18,715 bases of DNA, taken from GCA-2746365 sp964651445. Lineage in GTDB: Bacteria > Pseudomonadota > Gammaproteobacteria > SZUA-229. Below are positions 6,559-13,858 of the stretch, in pieces (the first letter of the stretch is position 1; the number at the start of each line of letters is the position of its first letter). The stretch spans positions 1 to 18,715 of the forward strand of contig CAZYYW010000040.1 in assembly GCA_964651445.1 (NCBI GenBank). Direction: 5' to 3'. The notes beneath the pieces were generated by a model. That model did no database searches. It had not been told where the DNA came from and saw nothing but the letters and a program-made list of their open reading frames with translations. Position numbers and translations under genes: made by a program.

Positions 6559-7155
6559 ATGTCACCTTTATTACAACAGTTAATCGATGCCTTAAAGTGC
6601 CTGCCGGGTGTCGGGCCGAAGTCGGCACAGCGCATGGCATTTCATCTGCTGGAGCGTGACAAAGACGGCGCCAAAAATCTGGCGGCGGCTTTAACCGAAG
6701 CGGTTGAAAAAATCGGCCATTGTTCGATGTGCCGCACCTTAAGTGAGAATGCTTTGTGTGAAATCTGCAGCAGCACATCCCGTGACAGCGCAAAATTGTG
6801 TGTGATTGAAACGCCTGCAGATGTTTTTGCCATTGAACATACGGCAGAATTTCGTGGTAAATACTTTGTATTGATGGGGCATCTTTCACCGCTTGACGGC
6901 ATCGGGCCGGCTGAATTAGGACTGGATTTGCTAGAAAACCGATTTGCTGACGGTGAAATACAAGAATTAATATTAGCGACAAATCCGACTGTAGAAGGCG
7001 AAGCCACGGCGCATTACATCTCGGATATGGCGCTCAGACATCAAATAATGACCACCCGTATTGCACATGGTGTTCCACTGGGTGGTGAGTTGGAGTATAT
7101 TGATTCAGGCACTCTGGCACACGCTTTTAGTGGGCGGCAACGGTATAACTCCTAA
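6559..7155 (+). CDS. recR: recombination mediator protein RecR
   Basis: Acts with RecO (and RecF) to load RecA onto SSB-coated single-stranded DNA in gap repair. 198 residues, against about 201 in E. coli. The order is helix-hairpin-helix L-P-G-V-G-P-K-S-A-Q-R near 15-25, zinc finger C55-x2-C58-x8-C67-x2-C70, Toprim domain with E-T-P-A-D and the conserved G-H-L-S-P-L-D-G-I-G-P, and the late T-N-P-T-V-E-G-E-A-T motif. No clear ribosome binding site precedes the ATG, but the start matches the family (S-P-L-L-x-Q-L). It is the last gene of the dnaX-ybaB-recR block, separated from ybaB by the palindromic element. Confidence 0.97.
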   Translation: MSPLLQQLIDALKCLPGVGPKSAQRMAFHLLERDKDGAKNLAAALTEAVEKIGHCSMCRTLSENALCEICSSTSRDSAKLCVIETPADVFAIEHTAEFRGKYFVLMGHLSPLDGIGPAELGLDLLENRFADGEIQELILATNPTVEGEATAHYISDMALRHQIMTTRIAHGVPLGGELEYIDSGTLAHAFSGRQRYNS

Positions 7156-7170
7156 AAATTTGTATTTAAT

Positions 7171-7201
7171 TTGACAATTATCAATAAAATTAGTATATAA
7201 T
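7171..7201 (+). promoter_or_regulatory. promoter of the HIT-family gene
   Basis: A perfect -35 TTGACA (7171-7176) is followed by TATATA (7194-7199, 17-base spacer), overlapping TATAAT (7196-7201, 19-base spacer). The start point would be about 25 bases before the HIT gene ATG. This shows that the gene is transcribed independently of recR. Confidence 0.8.
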
Positions 7202-7233
7202 AAAACTCTAATATGTCGCATTGAGGTGCAATC

Positions 7234-7578
7234 ATGACAGATTGTTTATTTTGCAAGATTCGTGATGGCGAGATACCGGCTGACATTGTTTTTGAAAACG
7301 ATGAGATCCTCGCATTTACTGATGTAAATCCCCATGCCCCCGTGCATATTCTGATAATCCCCAAAAAGCACATTGCCACAGTAAATGATACTGTCGATGT
7401 TGATGAACAGATTATGGGGAAATTGTTTAGCGTTGCTAAAAACATCGCGCAGCAGAAAGGTGTAAGTGAAGAAGGTTACCGACTGGTGGTTAACTGCAAT
7501 GAAAAAGCAGGGCAGACGGTGTTTCATATTCATATGCACTTGTTAGCAGGTCGCGCAATGACCTGGCCACCGGGGTAA
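7234..7578 (+). CDS. hinT: HIT-family nucleoside phosphoramidase-type hydrolase (HinT-like)
   Basis: A 114-residue histidine-triad protein of the HinT branch, whose members hydrolyse AMP-lysine and related adenosine phosphoramidates in the cytoplasm. The start C-L-F-C-K-I, the strand P-V-H-I-L-I-I-P-K-K-H and the catalytic triad motif H-I-H-M-H-L-L near residues 98-104 are present, and the protein ends with the typical M-x-W-P-P-G. A GAGGTG ribosome binding site precedes the ATG at good spacing. It has its own promoter and is followed by an array of four 15-base repeats. The physiological substrate cannot be read from the sequence. Confidence 0.93.
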   Translation: MTDCLFCKIRDGEIPADIVFENDEILAFTDVNPHAPVHILIIPKKHIATVNDTVDVDEQIMGKLFSVAKNIAQQKGVSEEGYRLVVNCNEKAGQTVFHIHMHLLAGRAMTWPPG

Positions 7579-7586
7579 AGCGAATC

Positions 7587-7646
7587 TCTCGTAAATCGAA
7601 CCCTAGTAAGCCGAAACTTGGCAAACCAAACCTTGGTAAGCCAAAA
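7587..7646. repeat. array of four 15-base tandem units, each a small dyad
   Basis: Units at 7587-7601, 7602-7616, 7617-7631 and 7632-7646. The last two read CTTGGCAAACCAAAC and CTTGGTAAGCCAAAA. The first two are diverged versions (TCTCGTAAATCGAAC, CCTAGTAAGCCGAAA). In units 3 and 4 TTGG pairs with CCAA around a 4-base centre. The compensating changes (TCG with CGA in unit 1; CTTGG with CCAA in 3 and 4) hint that the dyad is maintained. The array fills the gap between the HIT gene and the cytochrome gene. It could be a regulator-binding array or part of the same class of short-unit repeats found elsewhere in the window. Confidence 0.75.
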
Positions 7647-7705
7647 CATAAATGTTCAAAAAATCCTCAAACACACAACAAATTTTTGTAAATTTTTGGG
7701 TCTGT

Positions 7706-8749
7706 ATGAAATATCTAGTACTGGTTTTAGCTTTAGCCTTTAGTTTGAGTGCGTATGGCGCACCCGAGGGCGATGAGTTGTATATTAAATATTGTTCTTC
7801 ATGTCATGGTAACGATGGTAAAGGAGGTGTGGGTGTGCCGTTGGCACTGCCTGCCTTTATCGACAGTGTTTCCGACGAGTTCCTGAATAAAACCATCCGT
7901 TATGGTCGCCCCGGTAGAATTATGCCAGCGTTTAGCGATTTCAGTGATGCGCAGATAGATGCCATTACTCAACATCTAAGAAGTTGGTCAGATAAACCCG
8001 CACCGGTAGAAAATACCGCAACCATCACTGGTGACAGTGCGCACGGAAAGAAACTGTTTGCTAAAAGCTGTGCCAAATGCCATGGCAGTGAAGGCGAAGG
8101 CGGTACGGGAACGGGAATAACTTTTTCCAGAGATAGCAATCAACCCATTGTCGCAACAGCGTTAAACAATAGTGGTTTTTTGAAGGCTGCCAGCGATACC
8201 ATGATTCGTGACACCATTACACTTGGGCATGCAGGCAAGCCAGCAACATCAGCGCTGGTGGTCGGTTTGTCAGAGCAAGACATTGACAACATTGTTGCCT
8301 ATGTCCGTAGCTTTGAAAAGTCGGCTAGCGAAGTTACACAGACTTTGAAAAAACGCGATAACGATGTTCCCTCCATTATAATGGAATCGCCATATAGTCT
8401 TGAAGAAACGGTAGAAAATTTACAGCATGAAATTGCTGGGCAGAACTTTGCCTTAATACGCACCGAATACCTTGAGCATGGTCTGGTTAAAGAAGGCACG
8501 GAAAATAAAAACCAGATCGTACTGCATTTTTGCAACTTTGAATTTCTCTATCAGGCTTTGTCGATTGATCCGCGGATTGGTATGTTTTTACCCTGCCGAA
8601 TTACGGTGATAGAAAAAGACGGCAAGGTACTGGTGAGCGCAATCAATCCTCGGCGTTTAGGCAAGTTATTTAACAACCAAGAACTCAACGAATATTGTAA
8701 CGAGATGTATGATGTTTATTACTCTTTGATAGAAGGTGCCACACTATGA
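7706..8749 (+). CDS. secreted two-haem cytochrome c fused to a DUF302 domain
   Basis: From the ATG at 7706 the protein has 347 residues and a clear signal peptide (K-Y-L-V-L-V-L-A-L-A-F, likely cut after A-Y-G-A, residue 19). An upstream ATG at 7652 would bury this signal and has no ribosome binding site. Two cytochrome c domains follow, with haem sites C30-S-S-C-H34 and C122-A-K-C-H126. The first has a likely Met ligand in G-R-I-M-P-A-F. The second has G-H-A-G-K-P-A-T-S-A-L where a Met would be expected, so its sixth ligand may differ. From about residue 240 a DUF302 domain (L-H-F-C-N-F, then G-M-F-L-P-C-R-I-T-V) completes the protein. It is periplasmic, probably an electron-transfer protein; the partner and the role of DUF302 are unknown. 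It overlaps the next gene by four bases. Confidence 0.88.
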   Translation: MKYLVLVLALAFSLSAYGAPEGDELYIKYCSSCHGNDGKGGVGVPLALPAFIDSVSDEFLNKTIRYGRPGRIMPAFSDFSDAQIDAITQHLRSWSDKPAPVENTATITGDSAHGKKLFAKSCAKCHGSEGEGGTGTGITFSRDSNQPIVATALNNSGFLKAASDTMIRDTITLGHAGKPATSALVVGLSEQDIDNIVAYVRSFEKSASEVTQTLKKRDNDVPSIIMESPYSLEETVENLQHEIAGQNFALIRTEYLEHGLVKEGTENKNQIVLHFCNFEFLYQALSIDPRIGMFLPCRITVIEKDGKVLVSAINPRRLGKLFNNQELNEYCNEMYDVYYSLIEGATL

Positions 8750-9204
8750 ATGTATTAAGACGATACTTGTTGGCTTTTGTTTCACTGAGTTTAGCGCTAC
8801 CGGTTATGGCCGATAATATGCTGATGGTTCGTACCCAGCAAGATTTCCCTGAGGCAATGCTAACACTGCAAACATCTGTCAAAGAGCATGGTTATCATAT
8901 TTCGCGAGTACAGCGAATTGACATTGGTTTAACCGGCATGGGTTACAAGTCAGAAAAATATCGAATCGTGTTTGTTGGCAAGCCAAAAGAAATACAATAC
9001 TTAGTCGATAAGTACCCAGTGCTGGCACCCTATATGCCGCCACAAATTTCTATATTTGCCGAGGGTGATGAGACCGTACTGGTAACAGCAAACCCGATGA
9101 TTTATGCCGAGATGATTGATGATGACGCCGCCAAGGTATTATTCCGGCGTTGGGAAAGTGATGTGTATTCTGTTTTTAATGACATCCGAGGCGCGGATGA
9201 ATGA
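8746..9204 (+). CDS. exported stand-alone DUF302 protein
   Basis: 152 residues with an N-terminal signal peptide (R-R-Y-L-L-A-F-V-S-L-S-L-A-L-P-V-M-A, cut before D-N). The mature part has the DUF302 layout: a helix with F-P-E-A-M-L-T-L, then H-G-Y-H-I-S-R-V-Q-R-I-D, then a strand pair ending in P-Q-I-S-I-F. It lacks the Cys pair present in the fused copy's DUF302 half. Its start overlaps the stop of the cytochrome fusion (ATGA), so the two are made together and probably act in the same periplasmic complex; two DUF302 domains might pair. The biochemical function of DUF302 is not established to my knowledge. Confidence 0.8.
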   Translation: MNVLRRYLLAFVSLSLALPVMADNMLMVRTQQDFPEAMLTLQTSVKEHGYHISRVQRIDIGLTGMGYKSEKYRIVFVGKPKEIQYLVDKYPVLAPYMPPQISIFAEGDETVLVTANPMIYAEMIDDDAAKVLFRRWESDVYSVFNDIRGADE

Positions 9205-9208
9205 AGAA

Positions 9209-9333
9209 AGTTGTTAGTTATGAGTTATCAGTTAAAAGCATGAAACAGAAGATTTCGAGAGTATAAATTTTTTTGCCAACTGCCAACTGCCAACTGCCAA
9301 CTACCAACTACCAACTACCAACTACCAACTACC
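9209..9333. repeat. inverted arrays of 7-base tandem units between convergent genes
   Basis: The left array is four units of AGTTNNN (9209-9236: AGTTGTT, AGTTATG, AGTTATC, AGTTAAA). The right array is eight perfect units, GCCAACT four times (9275-9302) then ACCAACT four times (9303-9330), plus a partial ACC. The right units are the reverse complement type of the left (AGTTGGC), so the two arrays can fold against each other with AGTT pairing AACT at every seventh base. The element lies exactly between the end of the DUF302 gene (plus strand) and the end of the STAS gene (minus strand) and may serve as a two-way transcript end. Confidence 0.85.
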
Positions 9334-9334
9334 T

Positions 9335-9709
9335 TTAACCGCCATCTTTAACCTTGTCTTGCATCGCCGTTAAATACTCATCCATCTCTTGCTGATCCTT
9401 AAACACATTCATGCCATCAAGTGCTTTAATTATCTCAAACACTTTTTTAATTTGAGGTTGCAGATTAACCAGTAAAAGCTTTCCGCCGTTATTATCCATT
9501 TGTTTTTTGGTTTTAAAGATGACTCTCAAGCCAGCGCTGCTGAGAAAATCAAGATCTTTGAAGTCGAGAATTGTTGTGCGGGTAGCGTCATTTATTTCAG
9601 CATCAATCGATTGCTGTAAATCCGGTGCAGTATTGCTATCAAGGCTACCTGATATCGAAATACGCTGGCTATTATTGGTTTCGGGTGAAATAACAATTTC
9701 TAAAGACAT
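9335..9709 (-). CDS. STAS-domain anti-sigma factor antagonist (SpoIIAA/RsbV type)
   Basis: A 124-residue single-domain protein. In partner switching the unphosphorylated antagonist binds the kinase and frees the kinase's other target. The phosphorylatable Ser is S58 in D-F-L-S-S-A-G-L-R-V-I, the same number as in B. subtilis SpoIIAA. I-S-I-S-G-S-L-D starts the first strands and N-G-G-K-L-L-L-V-N-L marks the usual fourth strand. AGGAG precedes the ATG at good spacing. It is the last of three minus-strand genes after the phosphatase and kinase, 38 bases after the kinase. The C-terminal tail (about 110-124) is polar and disordered-looking. Confidence 0.9.
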   Translation of the reverse strand: MSLEIVISPETNNSQRISISGSLDSNTAPDLQQSIDAEINDATRTTILDFKDLDFLSSAGLRVIFKTKKQMDNNGGKLLLVNLQPQIKKVFEIIKALDGMNVFKDQQEMDEYLTAMQDKVKDGG

Positions 9710-9747
9710 GCTTTTGCTCCTGTTTGTATGCGTTACTATTATGACAA

Positions 9748-10179
9748 TTAATTTTGTCGAGTATAGTGCTTTGTTAGTGTAAATACATTCGTTTGATTAA
9801 CTCGGTGGTATTCCTGCTGATCTGTTAGTGATGTTATAAAATGAATGCCCATACCGCCCTCGCAGTGATCATCGGTGCTTTTATATTCGGTAGCATCGGT
9901 TAATGGGTTAAAGGCAGTACCACTATCGGTGAAGGTTATGCTAATACTGTTGTTGTGTTTGCGCAGTTCAATGGTGACTGGCTGATAGCCTTGCTCGCCA
10001 TAGGCGTAACTGACAATGTTGATAAAGGCTTCTTCAATTATCAGACGTAGGTCGTTATGCGTTTCATTCGGTATGTCCGATGCCTTGACAAATTCGGTAA
10101 GGAAGGTTGCTAGCTTATCCGTATTCGTTTTTTTACTTAGCAGCGTTAGCGTCTGCTTATTATTTATTTGTTTACTCAT
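9748..10179 (-). CDS. RsbW/SpoIIAB-type serine kinase (GHKL ATPase)
   Basis: A 143-residue cytoplasmic anti-sigma-type kinase. The N box E-E-A-F-I-N-I-V-S-Y-A-Y, G1 box D-S-G-T-A-F-N-P and G2 box G-G-M-G-I-H-F-I are all present, so ATP binding should be intact. It is predicted to phosphorylate the STAS protein downstream and to bind an unknown output partner. Its ATG lies inside the end of the phosphatase gene (8-base overlap), implying translational coupling. No sigma factor gene is adjacent, so the output may be a distant sigma factor or a non-transcriptional target. Confidence 0.9.
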   Translation of the reverse strand: MSKQINNKQTLTLLSKKTNTDKLATFLTEFVKASDIPNETHNDLRLIIEEAFINIVSYAYGEQGYQPVTIELRKHNNSISITFTDSGTAFNPLTDATEYKSTDDHCEGGMGIHFITSLTDQQEYHRVNQTNVFTLTKHYTRQN

Positions 10180-12085
10180 AATGAATAATTAGCAAAGTAA
10201 TGTCATCAAACTGCTCTGCATCACCGGCGAATTCCTCAACACTGTCGATGATTTTTTTGCCGGTGAGTTCCACGTTGCTGGCGTCGGCATCTGTAATCAA
10301 GGCAATCAGTTTTTCGTCGCTGTATTGATTGCTGTCGCAGTCATGTGCTTCAGAAATACCGTCAGTGTACATAATAATACTTGTTTGATGTGCTAGTTGG
10401 AATGATATGTCAGGATATTCAACGCCTTCCATTAAACCTAGAGCAATCGCGCCTTTTACTTCAAGTGTATCAGTCGATTGTGGGTTTTGAATGATCGGGT
10501 CCATGTGCCCTGCGTTCGACATCTGTATTTCGCCGGTTGTTAAATTTATGTTGCCACACAGTGCAGTGACAAACATGCAGGCATCATTATTTTGTGCCAG
10601 CACATCGTTCATCATATTGAAGGTTTGTCCGGGTGAAAGTTTGTCGCGCAGTGCCCGTGTATAGAGGGTAATGGTTTTTGCCATAAACAATGCAGCAGGA
10701 ACACCTTTGTCTGAAACATCGCCCAGGATAAAATGCAGGGTTTCATCAGATCGCTGGTAATAATACAGATCACCACCGACAGAACGTGCCGGTCTTAAAA
10801 GTGCAAACAGTTGAAAGGCATCATCCTTAACGCTGGCATTGCCGGCACCGGGTATCATGGACATCTGGATGTCTTTCGCAATTTGAATTTCGCTTTCTAG
10901 CTTTTGTTGTTTTGCTGTGGCTTGCTGTACATCAGCGATATGTTTTACTAGGGAAGTGCGCATGGCACTGAAATCATCGGTCAAGGCACCTATCTCATCA
11001 TTTCGCACCGGCTTTGGTATTTTTGTATCCAATTTACCTGCACCAATGTCTTTGCTGGCATTGGCTAGCTGTGCTAATGACCGGGTAAAATGCCGTGTAA
11101 TGGAGATGATGACAACGAATAAGATAAGCAGACCTATTATTGCTATCAGAGTGATTTTTGTGGTGAGTGCGTTTATTTTAGCGGTGAGTTGTTCTTCGGG
11201 TAAGGCGATGATGATTTTCCAGCCGCTGTCGGCTAACGACTGAATAACAAATCGGCAATTTCCATCACTCGCCTGCTTTGAGCAGGAGGATCTAAAATGA
11301 ATCGGCGTAGAATATTTTTTGCTGTTGATATATTGCTGCCATTTGTCAGACGCAATGCCTTGTTCATTTAATTTGCTTAAGTGAATCGCGTGTTTTGAAT
11401 GTGCGATAACGACATCACTTCTGGACAGGATGATACCGAAACCCTTATCGCCAATTTGCATCTCCTGTATAACATCATCTAACCAGCTTAATTGAATGTC
11501 GGCGGTGGCTATACCGGCAAAGGTTTTACCATCGGCCATATATATGGGTGCAGAGTAAGTAATCATCTGCACCTTACCGCCGCCCTCATCAAAGTAAGGT
11601 TCAGACCAGAGTGGCTGTTGACGTAGTTTGGCTTGCGTATACCACGGCTGCGTAAGGTAGTTGTAGTTCTCGTTCGCGAGATCCGAATAAGCCAGTGTGT
11701 TTTTATCTCTATAGTAATAAGGCGAATATTCAGCCAAAGATTTTTTCAACGTATGCGGCTCCAGCGCAACCGCCATACCAAAAATGACTGTATTAGCCTG
11801 TATAAATGATTGCATCATCTGCCGAGTTTGACTGTCATTCGCGCTGCCTGTCGAGATATTTAATGCCAGTGACTTTGCGCTGATAGCCGCACTGTTCAAA
11901 ATAGTTTCTATTTTTCGTGCACTGGAAGAGGCAGTGGCGGTCGTTAAAGATTCAACGTAGTGATCAAGCAATAACCGAGACAGGTAGTGATTTGCACTTA
12001 AAACGGCAATCAAAATGAACGCGCTAAGAGGAATAATCCATCGGCTGAGCCGGTTGGCAAGGCTTTGAAAATTTCTAGGCTTCAT
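10172..12085 (-). CDS. membrane sensor PP2C phosphatase (Cache-HAMP-SpoIIE/RsbU type)
   Basis: A 637-residue sensor that would dephosphorylate the STAS antagonist in response to a periplasmic signal. Order: membrane segment about 16-36; periplasmic double-Cache region to about 308 with typical Y-N-Y-L-T-Q-P-W-Y, W-S-E-P-Y-F-D and S-A-P-I-Y motifs; second membrane segment about 310-330; HAMP linker; helical spacer with I-Q-M-S-M-I-P; then the phosphatase domain with the metal-binding Asp motifs V-G-G-D-L, G-D-V-S-D-K-G, Y-T-D-G-I-S-E-A and Q-F-D-D-I-T-L-L. All acidic metal ligands appear present, so it should be active. First gene of the module. The ligand cannot be told; the Cache class often binds amino acids or organic acids. 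Confidence 0.93.
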   Translation of the reverse strand: MKPRNFQSLANRLSRWIIPLSAFILIAVLSANHYLSRLLLDHYVESLTTATASSSARKIETILNSAAISAKSLALNISTGSANDSQTRQMMQSFIQANTVIFGMAVALEPHTLKKSLAEYSPYYYRDKNTLAYSDLANENYNYLTQPWYTQAKLRQQPLWSEPYFDEGGGKVQMITYSAPIYMADGKTFAGIATADIQLSWLDDVIQEMQIGDKGFGIILSRSDVVIAHSKHAIHLSKLNEQGIASDKWQQYINSKKYSTPIHFRSSCSKQASDGNCRFVIQSLADSGWKIIIALPEEQLTAKINALTTKITLIAIIGLLILFVVIISITRHFTRSLAQLANASKDIGAGKLDTKIPKPVRNDEIGALTDDFSAMRTSLVKHIADVQQATAKQQKLESEIQIAKDIQMSMIPGAGNASVKDDAFQLFALLRPARSVGGDLYYYQRSDETLHFILGDVSDKGVPAALFMAKTITLYTRALRDKLSPGQTFNMMNDVLAQNNDACMFVTALCGNINLTTGEIQMSNAGHMDPIIQNPQSTDTLEVKGAIALGLMEGVEYPDISFQLAHQTSIIMYTDGISEAHDCDSNQYSDEKLIALITDADASNVELTGKKIIDSVEEFAGDAEQFDDITLLIIHYE

Positions 12086-12579
12086 AAGTAAAAATTATTC
12101 ATCATGTTTGAAAGTATTATTAAAACATAGTTTAAGGATCAATCAGAGGCTGCTTAAGTTTTAATCCAGTAAGAATATACTTTTTACTTTAGGGCGCGGC
12201 CTGAAGCATGTGTCTGCGGCGTTATGAGCCTTGAGAGGGGAATGAGCATTCATGCCTTGCATACTGTAGCTATATAGGGATGCCTCAGGTCACGCAGAGG
12301 GTGCAAGCAATTAATAGAAGTGGTTTTTATCATTATGCGGCAGTATAGACTTTCTTTACTGCATCTTTAGGGTGTTCGATCAGGTTTACACGATATAAAT
12401 TTATATCCGCTGACTTTTGGGTTTTAGTCGAAACCGGCGTACAGGCTCAGCCAGTGCCTTTCATTGATATGTATTTTGTTACCTACTAATCTAATCTGCC
12501 ACAGACAAAAAAACCAGCCTGCAAAATGCAGGCTGGTTACGATTGCTTATAAGCTAAATTGACAGTCTTGTGGTGTCAA
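12086..12579. other. 494-bp gap upstream of the phosphatase gene, structured but without a convincing gene
   Basis: No credible coding region. Besides the terminator at 12505-12538, it holds a 16-bp AT-rich perfect palindrome (12392-12407, GATATAAATTTATATC) and a foldable stretch in which CTTGCA (12256-12261) pairs with TGCAAG (12302-12307) and encloses a CCTC/GAGG stem (12283-12286 with 12297-12300). The phosphatase promoter must lie in the left part. A weak candidate on the minus strand is TTGATC followed about 17 bases later by an AT-rich -10, about 45 bases before the start codon. I cannot assign the folded stretch to a known RNA family. Confidence 0.4.
12505..12538 (-). terminator. rho-independent terminator of the lipoprotein gene
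   Basis: A 12-bp perfect stem (12512-12523 with 12527-12538) around AAA. Read on the minus strand the hairpin is followed by a run of seven T (plus-strand A at 12507-12513). It lies 42 bases after the lipoprotein stop. Confidence 0.9.
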
Positions 12580-13431
12580 TTACCAGCTATGAGTCGTCGT
12601 TGCGCCATTAAAGTCGATGCTGAAGCTGTTGCAGTCTATAAAGGTGATGGTCATCGAGCTGCTGCCATCAGAAATCACAATGCTACCGGCATCTGGTTGG
12701 CCGTTAGTGCAATTAAAGGTTACGGATGTTGTGGTTGTAATCGTTATTACACCGTTATCCGGGTCGGTGATGGTAGCCGATACTGTGTAACCACTGGAGT
12801 CATTACCACTGATGTCTATATCCGACACGCTGTAACTGCGACCATCAATGCCTGTGCCAGAAGAGCTATATGTGCAGTTTGCTGCGCCACTGCTTTGGTT
12901 GATGGTACAGGTTGAAGAGTAGTTTATGGTTTCAATTGTACCCAGATGGCTGATTGATAAGTTAGCACTAATTGAGTACGTGATAATGTCGCCGGCAGTT
13001 GAAATGTTAATGGTCATGGTGCCATTAATTGTTGAGCCGCTGACTACACAATTGTCATAAGTGATGGTGCCGCCGTTTTCTCCAAGGGTATCAAAACCGG
13101 TAACAGAACCACTTTCACACATATCAAACTCACCAGAGCGAGAAGACGCTTGTGGACGATTTTGAGTTGCCTGAGTCTGTTGGACGACCAGTTCGGTAAT
13201 GGTTTGCACAGTCGTTTTGCCAGTGGGTCTGCCGAAAGGGTTCGAATTATCACTATTAACCGCCTGTATAACGCCCTCAGTACCGGCGGTTGCCAATGCT
13301 TGCTTGTTGGCTTCAGAGATAGTTGCGTTTGTTGGGGCAGCTGGGGCGCTATCACCGCTGCTGCATGCAGTGCTTAGAATGATTGTGGCGCTCAGGAAGG
13401 CAAGAGCTAATTTTCCAGTTATATTATTCAT
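12580..13431 (-). CDS. Ser/Thr-rich beta-strand lipoprotein of unknown function
   Basis: 283 residues. The signal peptide ends in the lipobox L-S-T-A-C with the lipidated Cys at 23; Ser at +2 favours outer-membrane sorting. A disordered Pro/Ala/Asn linker (about 24-95) precedes a domain dominated by Ser, Thr, Ile, Gly and Asn with short alternating hydrophobic patterns, indicating a beta sandwich or beta helix. Six further Cys occur in similar settings (Y-D-N-C, S-S-T-C, A-N-C-T, F-N-C-T, I-D-C), pointing to internal repetition and possible disulphides. The first and last fit a shared pattern of T-Y-D-N-C and F-I-D-C. I do not recognise the family. GGAGAA lies 11 bases before the ATG. A monocistronic unit closed by the terminator at 12505-12538. 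Confidence 0.8.
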   Translation of the reverse strand: MNNITGKLALAFLSATIILSTACSSGDSAPAAPTNATISEANKQALATAGTEGVIQAVNSDNSNPFGRPTGKTTVQTITELVVQQTQATQNRPQASSRSGEFDMCESGSVTGFDTLGENGGTITYDNCVVSGSTINGTMTINISTAGDIITYSISANLSISHLGTIETINYSSTCTINQSSGAANCTYSSSGTGIDGRSYSVSDIDISGNDSSGYTVSATITDPDNGVITITTTTSVTFNCTNGQPDAGSIVISDGSSSMTITFIDCNSFSIDFNGATTTHSW

Positions 13432-13634
13432 AATGTTGTGTTCTCCATTTTTTGTTTGCTTGATTTTGGTGTTACTTGATTTAGCGTTCTAACAGGTATC
13501 AATGATAGTCTTGTTTAAAGTTAAATTACAGCTCAATAAACCGGTTTTTTGTGACAGAGGTCGCAACTATCTGATGATTATTTTGGGTTAAGGAAGGAAA
13601 CCTTAAAACAGCTTGAAAAGGGTTGGGAAGAATC

Positions 13635-13663
13635 TTGCAATATTAGAGACTTTTGCGTATCAT
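13635..13663 (+). promoter_or_regulatory. promoter of the tRNA-Val/thrS transcript
   Basis: TTGCAA (13635-13640), a 17-base spacer and TATCAT (13658-13663), followed by the GC-rich CCGGCTGC typical of stable-RNA promoters. Transcription would start near 13670, just before the tRNA-like remnant, and continue into tRNA-Val and probably thrS. The bases from 13432 to 13634 hold nothing I can identify beyond the lipoprotein upstream region. Confidence 0.65.
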
Positions 13664-13673
13664 CCGGCTGCTC

Positions 13674-13724
13674 ATGTACATAGCTCAGTTGAACGAGCGC
13701 AGGCAGGATGCCGCAGCGCCACCA
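13674..13724 (+). pseudogene. tRNA-like 5' half remnant before tRNA-Val
   Basis: The stretch from 13679 repeats the 13 bases CATAGCTCAGTTG of tRNA-Val (13756-13768) at a distance of exactly 77 bases, the length of that tRNA, then continues GAACGAGCGC against GTTAGAGCGC, a complete D-arm. After that the similarity is lost: there is no anticodon arm, no TTCGA arm and no matching acceptor. CCACCA occurs at 13719-13724. It looks like the decayed first copy of a tandem tRNA pair, starting just after the promoter. Confidence 0.5.
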
Positions 13725-13750
13725 GGCAATAAATTTTTAACCTAATTTTT

Positions 13751-13827
<77 letters not shown>

Positions 13828-13858
13828 GATTCACCGGCTATTAACAGCCACCTTTTTA

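Noticed and set aside
7652..7705. Upstream ATG extending the cytochrome gene by 18 codons
   Set aside because: It would bury the signal peptide and has no ribosome binding site. The ATG at 7706 starts directly with a typical signal sequence.
9275..9330. Tandem heptamers considered as a CRISPR array
   Set aside because: The units are directly abutting with no spacers, and no cas genes are present.
12284..12310. CACGCAGAGGGTGCAAGC, resembling part of the GEMM cyclic-di-GMP riboswitch
   Set aside because: The second conserved half (GACGCAAAGCCTCCGG type) is absent, and it lies in no clear leader position.
12559..12915. Open plus-strand frame opposite the lipoprotein gene, with many Cys codons
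   Set aside because: It is antisense to a gene with a clear lipobox and terminator, lacks a ribosome binding site, and its composition follows from the Ser/Thr-rich complement.
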